The position numbers and the translations under genes were made by a program. The notes under the pieces were generated by a model. That model did not search any database, had not been told where the DNA came from, and saw nothing but the letters and a program-made list of their open reading frames with translations. A stretch of DNA of 64,000 nt from a virus, in the IMG/VR virus record IMGVR_UViG_3300043427_002233, positions 1-64,000 of that record; one strand, 5' to 3'. Shown in pieces: positions 25,832 through 34,061 of this stretch; position 1 is the stretch's first letter, and each line of letters opens with the position of its first letter.

Positions 25832-26191
25832 ATGAAAAAGAAAATTACAAAGTCTAATTTAAATGAAGGTGTTTATGTTAAGATGATTGCTGGCAAAGAT
25901 GAAATACTTAACTTACGTCTTAATGATTTTGAAAATGGTGAACAAGTTAACGAAACTCTTAATGGTATGATTAAGATTATCTCTGCTGCCATCATTGGTA
26001 GTGCTTTGACAATCTTATCTGCTAATGAAATTACTGCATCATCTGAAACCTTACCCGCTCTTGCTGAAAAACTTATCTCAAAGTTTAATGAAGACTCTAA
26101 AGAATTTATGATGACTTCTATTAATGAAACTATGAATAAGCTTAGAAAAAAGAAAGATGAAACTCCATCTGACTTTAATGGTAAGGCCTAA
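25832..26191 (+). CDS. Hypothetical protein, 119 residues
   Basis: Not recognised. A hydrophobic helix (IKIISAAIIGSALTILSA, about 47-64) is followed by a long charged helix. It could be membrane-associated or a helical bundle. AAAGGAGG precedes ATG 25832. Confidence 0.55.
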   Translation: MKKKITKSNLNEGVYVKMIAGKDEILNLRLNDFENGEQVNETLNGMIKIISAAIIGSALTILSANEITASSETLPALAEKLISKFNEDSKEFMMTSINETMNKLRKKKDETPSDFNGKA

Positions 26192-26192
26192 T

Positions 26193-26507
26193 ATGAAACT
26201 ACGTACACTTATTGCGTTTCTTGAAACGCTACCACAAGATTCTACTGTTCATATTTGCGGCACCGATAGATTCTTTATGTATTTTGGTAAAGAAAATAAA
26301 GAAACATTTATTACTTTTGATATTGATGAACTCGACGTTGAAGATTTTAAATCTAATGGTGTCAAAGGATTAAAGTTCTTTGACTCTATTACTGTCTCAA
26401 CACAATACGAAGCTGAATTAAAACGTAAGGCTAATTCAAATGAAGCTCTTGAAGTTTTTAAATCTGCTAAGGCTTTAGAGGATCTTAACATATGGAAAAA
26501 AAAATAA
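26193..26507 (+). CDS. Small hypothetical protein, 104 residues
   Basis: Start at ATG 26193 (MKLRTLIAFLETLPQDSTVH), one base after the upstream stop; the longer in-frame ATG would overlap that gene. It begins like short phage proteins with L..L..LP.d..V, but I cannot name the family. Ends in a charged helix and KKK. Confidence 0.55.
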   Translation: MKLRTLIAFLETLPQDSTVHICGTDRFFMYFGKENKETFITFDIDELDVEDFKSNGVKGLKFFDSITVSTQYEAELKRKANSNEALEVFKSAKALEDLNIWKKK

Positions 26508-26659
26508 ATTACCCTACTTTAGTTGCCGACCTTATCCAAGAATTAGTTGACTTTGGTTATAACGTCAATGACATTATCTTTATACTTACTAACAATGGTA
26601 TGACTGATAAACAAATTAAAGAATGGTATGGTTTACCATTTACAATTGGAGGCAAATAA
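26492..26659 (+). CDS. Tiny helical protein, last gene of plus operon
   Basis: 55 residues (MEKKINYPTLVADLIQELVDFG...). Residues 25-45 (NDIIFILTNNGMTDKQIKEW) read like a helix-turn-helix. It overlaps the previous gene by 16 bases. The stop is 8 bases from the end of the converging chaperonin gene. Confidence 0.5.
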   Translation: MEKKINYPTLVADLIQELVDFGYNVNDIIFILTNNGMTDKQIKEWYGLPFTIGGK

Positions 26660-26679
26660 TATCGCCTCTAATCTTTTTT
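26649..26679 (+). terminator. Probable terminator of plus operon
   Basis: GAGGC (26649-26653) pairs with GCCTC (26664-26668) across a 10-base AT-rich loop, with TTTTTT a few bases later. It spans the meeting point of the plus operon and the chaperonin gene. The stem is short, so it may be leaky. Confidence 0.45.
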
Positions 26680-28170
26680 AATCAGTATGTAGGCACGTAG
26701 GTAGTTTGCTGCGATTGAACTTGCGTTCGTTAAGGATGTTTCGATTGATGCATAGCTATCTACGATGCCTGCTTTAGTTAAGTTTACTTCTTTCTTACTA
26801 ACTACATCTATCGCTATACTATTTTGTAACCCAGCTTCCTTAGTAATCTTTAACCCAGCATTGGATAAAATGGTTAACAACGGTTTACGTAAAACATTAC
26901 TGAGCTCAGGTACCTCGAACGATACGTTCCATAATGCCTTACCCGCTCCGATTGTAATGCCTTTTTTAGTAGCCGTTTTTACCGCTCCGATTGCGTCGTC
27001 TAGCTTCAACTTAATCGTCATGTATTCTGTGACGGTTGGGGCATATATCTTAATCTTTGTTACGCCCGACTCTAGATTGGCTAGCCTACGTGTGATCATG
27101 TTGGCACGGTTCATTCCAGTGGTGTAAGCTTGTTCTTCAAGTTCTTTCTTGTAACTCTTGATACGTTGTAACAAAGCTTTAGCATTGGGTGCTTCTGCCG
27201 TAATCGTCGTTTTCATTTGTTCAATGATAATAGACTTAGCCTTGCCTAACGAATCAAATACAAAGTCAGCTCCACTAACTGCATCCTGTGCTGTTCCGCC
27301 AGTATACGCAGCTACGTCTAAGAAGATCTCTTCTTGGGATACGTCGTTGATGAAGATGATTTGGAATTTGAATTTGTTTTCTGTCAAGGTATCTAATAAT
27401 AACTTTAAAGACTCCGGATTAAATTTGTTTGATACGATGAAGACGAACGGGTGATCGATCTGGTCTTGAGGGATAGAAGCGAAAAACTTCTGGGTATCCA
27501 GCTGTGTGAAGATGCCTTCCTTTAGGACGGCGATGAATGGGTTTTGGTATACGGTCTTCTCACCTTCGTTGCATAACGCTCTGAGTGACTCTGACATGTA
27601 ACCAGCATCTAACGTCATGCCAGATGTGAACTCCACATAAGATTCTTCTTTGATCCGCTCGTGCTCCGTGACTACGTTCATTGTCCCGCCAGACTTGCGA
27701 TATGCTTCAGCTACTAATGCGCCGATGGCCGGGATCTTTGTAACGATCGTTGATAGATTAGCTACCTGATCAATCGTAAGTTTGATGCGATACTTCTTGA
27801 GTTCGTCTTTTGCTTTCGCAACTAGCTCAAGTAGTTTGTCTGCAGCAACCTGCGGGTGTAACCCACGTTTGATCCAAGCTAAGCCTTGCTTGTATAACTC
27901 ATTCGTTAGTAAGACTGTTAAGGTCGTACCATCAAATGCTGTCTTCTCTGTATTGTTGGCAGCTTCAATCATGGAGATGGCTACCATCTTTTCAAATCCC
28001 TCGAAGTCGAATGCTTGCTTGGCCACGGTAACACCGTCGTCAGTTAAGATGGGCCGGCTGAATTCATCTTGAATGACAGCCATCCGACCCTTTGCTCCCA
28101 TCGTTGGGACTACCATGTCTGCGATCTTCTGGAAAGTATCCTTGATGATCTTGATATCTGATGTCTTCAT
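26668..28170 (-). CDS. groEL-like: Phage GroEL-like chaperonin
   Basis: 500 residues, against about 548 for bacterial GroEL. The group I chaperonin ATP-site landmarks are present: TMGAKGR (23-29, for TLGPKGR), TDDGVTVAK (43-51, with D45 at the GroEL D52 place), FDGTT (79-83, with D80 at the D87 place, although the G before it is F), LDDAIGAV for the D398 region, then GAGKAL for GGGVAL. The GGM tail of GroEL is absent. It should form ring-shaped folding chambers in the cytoplasm for phage proteins. Phage chaperonins are known from a few large phages such as EL and AR9. Its ATG overlaps the stop of the 283-residue gene as ATGA, behind GGAGG. A GroES-like gene lies 2.7 kb upstream in the same direction. 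Confidence 0.9.
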   Translation of the reverse strand: MKTSDIKIIKDTFQKIADMVVPTMGAKGRMAVIQDEFSRPILTDDGVTVAKQAFDFEGFEKMVAISMIEAANNTEKTAFDGTTLTVLLTNELYKQGLAWIKRGLHPQVAADKLLELVAKAKDELKKYRIKLTIDQVANLSTIVTKIPAIGALVAEAYRKSGGTMNVVTEHERIKEESYVEFTSGMTLDAGYMSESLRALCNEGEKTVYQNPFIAVLKEGIFTQLDTQKFFASIPQDQIDHPFVFIVSNKFNPESLKLLLDTLTENKFKFQIIFINDVSQEEIFLDVAAYTGGTAQDAVSGADFVFDSLGKAKSIIIEQMKTTITAEAPNAKALLQRIKSYKKELEEQAYTTGMNRANMITRRLANLESGVTKIKIYAPTVTEYMTIKLKLDDAIGAVKTATKKGITIGAGKALWNVSFEVPELSNVLRKPLLTILSNAGLKITKEAGLQNSIAIDVVSKKEVNLTKAGIVDSYASIETSLTNASSIAANYLRAYILIKKD

Positions 28171-29018
28171 TTAGCTGGGCCTCCATATAAATAGGTCGTT
28201 TTCTTTTTAGCACCTTTCTTTGGCATTGGCGCAGCTAACTTACGTCTTGGTTGTTTTTTCATAGGCTTTTTAGCCTCCTTTGTTTTTGGATTATAATCGT
28301 CGTATATAAACCTGTCGTAGGCATCACCATACTCTTTTATGATTTCTTCTGATAACTTCTCTACCTTCTTGGTATTGTATAAGAAGTTGTCTGAGTCTTC
28401 GGTCATCCACTTGTCGTACTGTTCACAACTGTACTCTTGTGTGTTGATTTTCCATGGCTTGCCTTTGTACTCTGATGTAACAAAGCTGGGCTCGTACCAT
28501 TTGATGATCCGATTGTTAGGCTGGAGTGCAAACAGTCCATTGTCTAACATGATCAGGTGGTGAGACTTGTGCTCTTGGAAATCCTCGGCTAATGTTAGAT
28601 CGATACCGGTGTTCTCATTGCTACCCCATTGAAGGGTTAACATGTAAGTACCACCTAGTGTATCGCCGTTCTTCATTAACACATCTACATTTGCATTATA
28701 GACGTAGTTTAACCCAACCAGGGTAAATACCTTAGAGAAGCAATCCCATAGCTGTAATGAGTGGAAAGGATATGTTTTCCATACTTCCTCTGTATCAGGT
28801 AGTTTCCAGCAGATAGCGGAGATGGGAAGCTTGTCTCTCATCATGCCATGTTCTGTAAGAACTTGGAATAGTGCAGCCGATCCTTCGTTGCAGCGGATAG
28901 AAATTAGAATCGCCTTTGTATATTTGCCTACGTATTCTTGGTTATCGGGATCATCAAAGAAGAATCCATCTCTAACCCAGACTTTAATAGGCGGTAAGCT
29001 GGCTTCAATAAACGCCAT
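28167..29018 (-). CDS. Conserved phage protein of unknown function, coupled to GroEL
   Basis: 283 residues. The body (IEASLPPIKVWVRDGFF..., KLPISAICWK, LQLWDCFS) resembles a conserved uncharacterised protein of environmental phages that I recall only by pattern. The C-terminal 40 residues are strongly basic (KKQPRRKLAAPMPKKGAKKK), suggesting nucleic acid or capsid contact. It begins behind AGGAGG and ends by ATGA overlap with the chaperonin gene, so the two are co-translated. It may be a chaperonin client or helper; that is inference from position. Confidence 0.55.
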   Translation of the reverse strand: MAFIEASLPPIKVWVRDGFFFDDPDNQEYVGKYTKAILISIRCNEGSAALFQVLTEHGMMRDKLPISAICWKLPDTEEVWKTYPFHSLQLWDCFSKVFTLVGLNYVYNANVDVLMKNGDTLGGTYMLTLQWGSNENTGIDLTLAEDFQEHKSHHLIMLDNGLFALQPNNRIIKWYEPSFVTSEYKGKPWKINTQEYSCEQYDKWMTEDSDNFLYNTKKVEKLSEEIIKEYGDAYDRFIYDDYNPKTKEAKKPMKKQPRRKLAAPMPKKGAKKKTTYLYGGPAK

Positions 29019-29047
29019 ACACTTTACCTCCTATTGATTAGTATAAC

Positions 29048-29078
29048 AAAAAAGCATACTGATTGCAACAGTACGCTT
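29048..29078 (-). terminator. Intrinsic terminator
   Basis: Minus strand stem AAGCGTACTG/CAGTATGCTT (29078-29069 and 29061-29052; one G-U pair), 7-base loop, then a T-run. It ends the small-protein operon before the 283-residue/GroEL pair, so that pair depends on readthrough or a promoter I could not see. Confidence 0.8.
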
Positions 29079-29086
29079 CATAATTT

Positions 29087-29260
29087 TTACATCTTCTTTA
29101 ATGTCATGGCTAGCCTGGCTCTTTGGCCTAGCTTGCCTGGTTTTTTAGCGGCTTCTTTAAGTTTAGCCGCGGGGATCTTCTCACCCTTCTTGACTCCAAG
29201 TGACTTGCGAAGCGCGCCTGGTTTCTTGATTGCGGATTGAATCCATTTCTTTTCTGCCAT
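29087..29260 (-). CDS. Small basic conserved phage protein (WIQSAIKKPGALRK family)
   Basis: 57 residues, too short for most gene finders. MAEKKWIQSAIKKPGALRKS, then GVKKGEKIPAAKL and QRARLAMTLKK, is a pattern I recognise from many large and marine phages as a tiny lysine-rich conserved protein with no known function. Its ATG shares one base with the upstream stop (TGATG). It is followed by the terminator at 29048-29078. Confidence 0.75.
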   Translation of the reverse strand: MAEKKWIQSAIKKPGALRKSLGVKKGEKIPAAKLKEAAKKPGKLGQRARLAMTLKKM

Positions 29261-29493
29261 CATTGCATCCTACCTTTTTTCTTCTGGATGTTACCAGCTT
29301 CTCGCATCTTAGCCCATGGAATCTTGCGCATGTTTTCGCCGTTGGTAGGAAGTTCACCTTCCTCCATCTCTTCTTCCATGTCTTCTTCCATCTCTTCTTC
29401 GGGATCCATTTCCATTTCCATTTCAAGGATCTCACGGTCAGTGTAACCGTCTTTCTTAAGTAACATCTTTTCTTGTGGTGTAAGTTTCTTCAT
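29260..29493 (-). CDS. Small acidic-repeat protein
   Basis: 77 residues. Residues 20-50 are almost only E, M and D (EMEMEMDPEEEMEEDMEE...), flanked by basic ends (KKLTPQEKMLLKK and KKKGRMQ). This charge layout suggests binding to a basic partner, for example one of the tiny lysine-rich proteins beside it. Confidence 0.6.
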   Translation of the reverse strand: MKKLTPQEKMLLKKDGYTDREILEMEMEMDPEEEMEEDMEEEMEEGELPTNGENMRKIPWAKMREAGNIQKKKGRMQ

Positions 29494-29495
29494 AC

Positions 29496-29741
29496 TTATC
29501 TCCTATACTTCGCAACTTTTTGTGCGATTGATTTTGGTTGTCTTACAAACTGCTTACCGGATTTATTACCAGCTGCCTTGGCTGCATTGGTTGCCGCCTT
29601 CTCTGAGGCTGATAATGCTGACCATGCTTTGTCTGGTAAGTAACGCTTCTTGCCTTCGGATGGTTTACCATCTGATGTACGCCATTTTTGTTTGGTCCAA
29701 GCTACCAGATCTTTCTGGGCTTCCGCTAAACTCTTAGCCAT
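29496..29741 (-). CDS. Small basic protein, DUF5872-like
   Basis: 81 residues. LVAWTKQKWRTSDGKPSEGK...RYLPDKAWSALS resembles the DUF5872-type domain of phages and giant viruses, followed by an alanine/lysine-rich tail. Probably DNA- or virion-associated; function not known. Overlaps the upstream stop by one base. Confidence 0.6.
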   Translation of the reverse strand: MAKSLAEAQKDLVAWTKQKWRTSDGKPSEGKKRYLPDKAWSALSASEKAATNAAKAAGNKSGKQFVRQPKSIAQKVAKYRR

Positions 29742-29917
29742 TACTTGTAACCTCCGCCTTTAGCTTTGTACTGACTAGCCAGTAACTGGGCCTTACGGGC
29801 TGACCATTCACCCGGATCTCCGCCCTTACCTCCATAAAGAATCTTTTTAAATAGTTCTTTACGCATACCTGGCTTGGTATAATTACCAGCCTGATTAACT
29901 TTAGAATCTTTTTTCAT
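29741..29917 (-). CDS. Small conserved phage protein (GNYTKPGMRK family)
   Basis: 58 residues from ATG 29917, which overlaps the upstream TGA as ATGA; a TTG three codons earlier is less likely. KVNQAGNYTKPGMRKELFKKI then PGEWSARKAQLLASQYKAKGGGY is a pattern seen in small proteins of many phages. Basic and glycine-rich at the end; function unknown. Confidence 0.65.
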   Translation of the reverse strand: MKKDSKVNQAGNYTKPGMRKELFKKILYGGKGGDPGEWSARKAQLLASQYKAKGGGYK

Positions 29918-30087
29918 ATCTTGCAAGCTCCATCTTCACAATCTTCTGATATAAAGATATCTTCCATCTTGTTTTCTTTACCGCACTTGATGCACTTAAG
30001 CATGTGAATACCTTTGCGCTCATGTGGAAAAAAATCTGCGCCTCCGCATTGTGGACATACAACTAGCTTGCTATCTTTTTCTACCAT
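29914..30087 (-). CDS. Small zinc-ribbon protein
   Basis: 57 residues. CPQC near residue 11 and CIKC about 24 residues later form a zinc ribbon. The ATG at 30087 (MVEKDSKLVV) overlaps the end of the upstream gene; an earlier TTG is possible. A role in nucleic-acid binding is likely but not shown. Confidence 0.6.
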   Translation of the reverse strand: MVEKDSKLVVCPQCGGADFFPHERKGIHMLKCIKCGKENKMEDIFISEDCEDGACKI

Positions 30088-30359
30088 TTTACTTTGTCCG
30101 CCCAATATGCAGCTGACATCTTACCCTTGCGGATATTAGATGCATGCCGCGCTTTGAATGCTTCCCGTCTTGCTCTGTAAGATGCTGACTCACCAGCTTT
30201 TGCGGGTGATCCTGACACGCCTTGTTGTCCGAAGCGAATCGTTTTAACTTGATCGCCTTCCTTAGCGACAACAACGTGTGACTTAGTGGGATGACTTGGT
30301 GTACGTTTAGGTTGGTTGAACCCAGATACACCAGCATTTTTTAATCTTGAATCTTTCAC
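30081..30359 (-). CDS. Small conserved phage protein (SGFNQPKRTPSHPTKSH family)
   Basis: 92 residues. The start (RLKNAGVSGFNQPKRTPSHP), IRFGQQGVSG and the end RHASNIRKGKMSAAYWADKV match a small protein that recurs across unrelated large phages, often beside the other tiny proteins here. Basic; probably virion- or DNA-associated. Confidence 0.7.
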   Translation of the reverse strand: MKDSRLKNAGVSGFNQPKRTPSHPTKSHVVVAKEGDQVKTIRFGQQGVSGSPAKAGESASYRARREAFKARHASNIRKGKMSAAYWADKVKW

Positions 30360-30547
30360 GATAGTCTCTCCTCTAACTCTTCTTCGAAGTGTTCTTGGAA
30401 CATTTCAAGAGTCATATGTAATATTCTACCATCAATTAGGAAAACTTCAAAAAGATCATCTGACTTTTCCTCTACACTAACAATGGCTTCAGGGTTTAAT
30501 AAAACGAATCGTTCACCTTTACCATCTTTAACTCTAATCTTAATCAT
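30356..30547 (-). CDS. Small hypothetical protein
   Basis: 63 residues, beta-rich then acidic helical (LEMFQEHFEEELEERLS); not recognised. Its stop overlaps the start of the 92-residue gene. Confidence 0.6.
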   Translation of the reverse strand: MIKIRVKDGKGERFVLLNPEAIVSVEEKSDDLFEVFLIDGRILHMTLEMFQEHFEEELEERLS

Positions 30548-30550
30548 AAG

Positions 30551-30916
30551 TTACTCCTTCTTCTTTACGAAGCTTATTTTATATCCGCTAATTGGATAAG
30601 GAGTGTTCATGGCTATGTCTACTTTGTTACGTTTGAGTACGACTTCCTTCTCTAGATTCTTTTCTTTTAAGAATTCATAGAGTTGTTCGAAGTCTTTAAA
30701 GTAATGTTTGTCATCTGAATAAATGTAGTGCTCCGCTAGATAGTAATCTGAATCGTACACATAACTGTGATACTGATCAGTGACTAGCTGCTTGAAGTAC
30801 TCTTCAGGTAACAACTCTTTTACTTTGTTGAAAAGCTTTTGTAGATACGGTATGTCACCTTTGAACTGTGACATGATCTCAAGAAACTTTTCTCGATCGA
30901 TAAAGTAGTTAGGCAT
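30551..30916 (-). CDS. Hypothetical protein, 121 residues
   Basis: Not recognised. Tyrosine-rich helical sequence (YFIDREKFLEIMSQFKG..., YHSYVYDSDYYLAEHYI). It starts inside the end of the GroES-like gene (8-base overlap). Confidence 0.6.
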   Translation of the reverse strand: MPNYFIDREKFLEIMSQFKGDIPYLQKLFNKVKELLPEEYFKQLVTDQYHSYVYDSDYYLAEHYIYSDDKHYFKDFEQLYEFLKEKNLEKEVVLKRNKVDIAMNTPYPISGYKISFVKKKE

Positions 30917-31169
30917 TATCCTCTACCATGATTATATCACTGGCATTCAGAACTGCAAGTTGAATTCCGTCAACGGTAATTTCATTGCTTGCGTAAAGAG
31001 GGAACCAGACGATGGCACCTTTCTTTATTTCTAATTTCGGATCAGCTAAATAGACACTTGCTGTAACCACATCTCGCTTACCTCTAGTTTCCTTGAGGTT
31101 GATACCGTTCTTAAGTTCGACACTGTTCTTAAGTTGAACGATCACGTTATTGTTTAATACTTGTTTCAT
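30909..31169 (-). CDS. groES-like: Phage GroES-like co-chaperonin
   Basis: 86 residues, against about 97 for GroES. NNVIVQLKNSVE fits the first strand, LKNGINL fits the mobile-loop tip that docks on GroEL (GGIVL in GroES), then IKKGAIVWF fits VKVGDIVIF, and VDGIQLAVLNASDIIMV fits the conserved end of GroES (DG..y.il...DIlav). The roof-hairpin region is shortened. It should cap the phage GroEL-like ring, or possibly the host's, as T4 gp31 does. It sits in the small-protein operon upstream of the chaperonin gene. A match by pattern only, but it covers the whole length. Confidence 0.72.
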   Translation of the reverse strand: MKQVLNNNVIVQLKNSVELKNGINLKETRGKRDVVTASVYLADPKLEIKKGAIVWFPLYASNEITVDGIQLAVLNASDIIMVEDNA

Positions 31170-31172
31170 TTT

Positions 31173-33182
31173 TTATCTTCCAACTCTTGTTGAAGTTACT
31201 TCTTTAGGAGAATCTAACCACAACATTAACAACCCAATCATTTTTAATGTTGCCGTATCTCCATCTCTTTCTTTGAATGTTTGAAATGCATCTGATCCTA
31301 TGTTCCAGGTTCCATTTGTTGCTGAAGTATTGAAAACTAATTTACCACCTTGATTAATAAAACCTTTTGTTTTTAAATCGGCAATTTGTGCTGAAGATAA
31401 ATTACCTGTGGAAATTTTTAATCCCCATTCTGAGGTTGATTTACCATCCATATAAAAGCTTTCGAACGAAACTGCTGACGCTGGAATACCATATCGTTGA
31501 CTAAACACCTTTAACGCTGTCTCTTCTTGGTTTTTTCCTCCATTTAAATAATGCATTCTTGTCATAAAATTATTTATTTTTTCTAAAGTATTTTGTGGTG
31601 GATATTCGTTTCCTTGATAAAGCGGTGTCGTTTTTAAATTATTAAAAAAACTCATATCGTTTGCATAGTTCTTAGCTATATCTTCTTTGCTCCAAACTAT
31701 GTCACTTTGTCTTGCGAATTTTTCGTATGCAGAACTAAGATTTTCCCAATCAAAATCTTCTGTATTAAAAGGATTTACAAAATAATCAATTACACTTTCA
31801 GCGTTTTCTGTTGTCCATGTAGTTGGGATGTTTGATGATCCTTCATTAGATGTACTGCTACCCGAACTTGTTGTACCACCATAACCATAACTAATTGTTT
31901 TGCCATCAGACGTTAAAGAAGCTGTGAATGCATCACCGATAATTGCTTGTGCTTCTTCTGTTGTTAATCCAACAGATTCAAAGTAAGCTGCTAATTTATC
32001 ATTACCTTCTTGTGCAATAAATGTAGCAAACCCACCTTGGGTTGGCTCTTCATCATCTTCTAATGTAGCCATGTATGATGCGATAGATGATTGACCAAGG
32101 AATCTAGCATAGCTTTTGAATGCTGAGTCAGCAAATTTAAGTTCTGAGTTATCATCTTTATTTAAGAAGTTATATAAATCTTCTTTAGTAACATCAGCAA
32201 AATTCATCTTGACATATTGTTGTGTAGCAGGATCAATCATGTATGTACCATCATTGTTTCTAGCAATAAACATACTTGGATCGTCACCAATGGATGCTAA
32301 AACTGCATCAAGCTTGGCTTGATTTTGTGCTTCACGTTCCATTGTGATCTGTCCAAACTTTGTAATATCATTTGGATCTAAGTTTTGTTCACCGAACCAT
32401 ACGTCAACTTGATCTAATATCTTTTGCGCACGGTTTTTATCTTCTTCAGTTGAACCCATGTCTGATAATACTGACTGTGCTGCAGTACGTTGATTTAATA
32501 AGTCTCTAATTTCTGGTGACACATAGTAACCAAACATTTGAGCTTCAGTAACTGCCATTTGTTGAGCATCTTGATACAACTTATAAGCTAGGTTTTGTTT
32601 ACCTAAGTCATAGGATAATCTAGCTGCTTCAAGTTGTGTATCCATGCCATACTTTTGTAATTCTTGCGCTCCATACATCTGAGCTTGAATTGAAGCCTTA
32701 AGGTAATCACCTTGACGCTTCTGATCTAACATATAACCGCCAGTCCATCCAGCTTTTTCAGCTGATTGACCGCGCATGTATTCACCTAATGCAAGTTCTG
32801 TTTGACCTTGTTGTCCTTCGGATTGCACTTGTTGAGCACTACGTAACATTGTTTGTTTTGCTTTGTTTAAGTCAACTTTAAATTGTGACTCAGACATTTC
32901 TTGTGCTGTTGATTCCCACGACGAAACTAATGGTGCTGTCTCAGCATAATAATTACCGGATGGTGGTGTTGATCCACCCATAACTCCCGAAATAGGAGCT
33001 GGTGTTTCAACAGCCGGAGCTTCATAACCAGATTCCGGAGCTTCTTGAATAACAGATTGTTCAGGAATCGTAGGAACTCTAGGTGTAATTTCTGTACCTG
33101 TTCCTAGTACTGGAGTAATCTCAGCCTCCGGTGCATTTTGTTTCATGCTTGGCTTTGCTTTTGCTAAAACATCTACTGCCAT
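31173..33182 (-). CDS. Large hypothetical, probably virion-associated protein
   Basis: 669 residues from ATG 33182 (MAVDVLAKAKPSM); the ribosome site GGAGG lies within the end of the upstream gene. An earlier in-frame start would lose it. The first 110 residues are proline-rich and disordered, the middle is a long glutamine/alanine-rich helical region (about 110-330), with a serine/glycine linker near 425-445. This is the build of internal virion or ejection proteins, but no family is recognised. Confidence 0.5.
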   Translation of the reverse strand: MAVDVLAKAKPSMKQNAPEAEITPVLGTGTEITPRVPTIPEQSVIQEAPESGYEAPAVETPAPISGVMGGSTPPSGNYYAETAPLVSSWESTAQEMSESQFKVDLNKAKQTMLRSAQQVQSEGQQGQTELALGEYMRGQSAEKAGWTGGYMLDQKRQGDYLKASIQAQMYGAQELQKYGMDTQLEAARLSYDLGKQNLAYKLYQDAQQMAVTEAQMFGYYVSPEIRDLLNQRTAAQSVLSDMGSTEEDKNRAQKILDQVDVWFGEQNLDPNDITKFGQITMEREAQNQAKLDAVLASIGDDPSMFIARNNDGTYMIDPATQQYVKMNFADVTKEDLYNFLNKDDNSELKFADSAFKSYARFLGQSSIASYMATLEDDEEPTQGGFATFIAQEGNDKLAAYFESVGLTTEEAQAIIGDAFTASLTSDGKTISYGYGGTTSSGSSTSNEGSSNIPTTWTTENAESVIDYFVNPFNTEDFDWENLSSAYEKFARQSDIVWSKEDIAKNYANDMSFFNNLKTTPLYQGNEYPPQNTLEKINNFMTRMHYLNGGKNQEETALKVFSQRYGIPASAVSFESFYMDGKSTSEWGLKISTGNLSSAQIADLKTKGFINQGGKLVFNTSATNGTWNIGSDAFQTFKERDGDTATLKMIGLLMLWLDSPKEVTSTRVGR

Positions 33183-33183
33183 A

Positions 33184-33780
33184 CTATTGTCCTCCACCTA
33201 ATGCAGCCAATAAAGCTGGATCGATTTCTTGCGGTGCGCCTTCTGGCCCAGCTTCGACGGGTGCGCCTTCGGCAGGCCCCATTCCAGCTACCATAGGATT
33301 CTCTGCATCAATACCCATACCTTCAGCTGCAGATACTGGCATCTGAATATTTCCAGGTGATGTAATACGTTTAATAGATTCTCTACCGGATTCTGATAAT
33401 TGACCCAACGATTCTTCGAACTCGGCTTTAGAACCCTTGTCAGTAAAGTCTTTGGTTGCAGGATCATAACCTTGTTGAATGGCTTGATCGATTGCCATCA
33501 TGCCACGTGGTGTCATAATCTGATACTTCTCAGGGTTTTTTTTCATATCAAACAAAAACTTTTCTACATACTTACCAAGTTTCTTTTTAACCTTACCAGG
33601 TTTGACTTGGTTTTCTGGTTCTATTTCAGTGAACAAAGCTTGCTTAGTTTTTGGGTCGATCTCATCTTCAGGCTCGACAGTTACCATGCCTTCTTGATTT
33701 TCCCCGCCATTAATCATAGCCCGTAAAACTTCAGGATCAAATTGTTGGTTGTCTAATTTGGTCTTCTTTTCTTCTTTCAT
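33184..33780 (-). CDS. Hypothetical protein, probably structural
   Basis: 198 residues. Charged helical first half with KKLGKYVEKFLFDMKKNPEKY, then a proline/glycine/alanine-rich C-terminus (about 145-198). It ends one base before the start of the 669-residue gene, so the pair is coupled. Not recognised. Confidence 0.55.
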   Translation of the reverse strand: MKEEKKTKLDNQQFDPEVLRAMINGGENQEGMVTVEPEDEIDPKTKQALFTEIEPENQVKPGKVKKKLGKYVEKFLFDMKKNPEKYQIMTPRGMMAIDQAIQQGYDPATKDFTDKGSKAEFEESLGQLSESGRESIKRITSPGNIQMPVSAAEGMGIDAENPMVAGMGPAEGAPVEAGPEGAPQEIDPALLAALGGGQ

Positions 33781-33781
33781 T

Positions 33782-34015
33782 CTAGATCTCCTTTAATATT
33801 GTTAGATCTTTACGATTGATAAACCCATGTCTATTAGCTAACACCATGAGTATACGATGTGATCTTTTGTTCTCATTGTATTCTCCAGTCTTAACTAAAC
33901 GGATAGCCTGTCTTATGTTGGATTGGAAGATTTCTTCTTTGCTTCTTAAACGTTTACGTTTTTTTCGCAAGGTAATTCTACTAATCTTACTATCTAAGAG
34001 GGCGTTTAAATCCAT
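33782..34015 (-). CDS. Small basic protein, first gene of chaperonin operon
   Basis: 77 residues, very basic (KKRKRLRSKEE), not recognised. The ATG lies six bases after TATAAT with no ribosome site, so the message should be leaderless. It heads the operon that carries the GroES-like and tiny-protein genes. Confidence 0.55.
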   Translation of the reverse strand: MDLNALLDSKISRITLRKKRKRLRSKEEIFQSNIRQAIRLVKTGEYNENKRSHRILMVLANRHGFINRKDLTILKEI

Positions 34016-34021
34016 AAATCA

Positions 34022-34054
34022 ATTATAACACAATCAATTGCAATATGTTATAAT
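34022..34054. promoter_or_regulatory. Divergent pair of extended -10 promoters in an inverted repeat
   Basis: ATTATAACA (34022-34030) and TGTTATAAT (34046-34054) form a perfect 9-bp inverted repeat with a 15-base spacer. Each arm is an extended -10 box (TGnTATAAT). The minus arm lies six bases before ATG 34015, the plus arm seven bases before ATG 34062, so both messages should be leaderless. Confidence 0.7.
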
Positions 34055-34061
34055 GTTTTAT

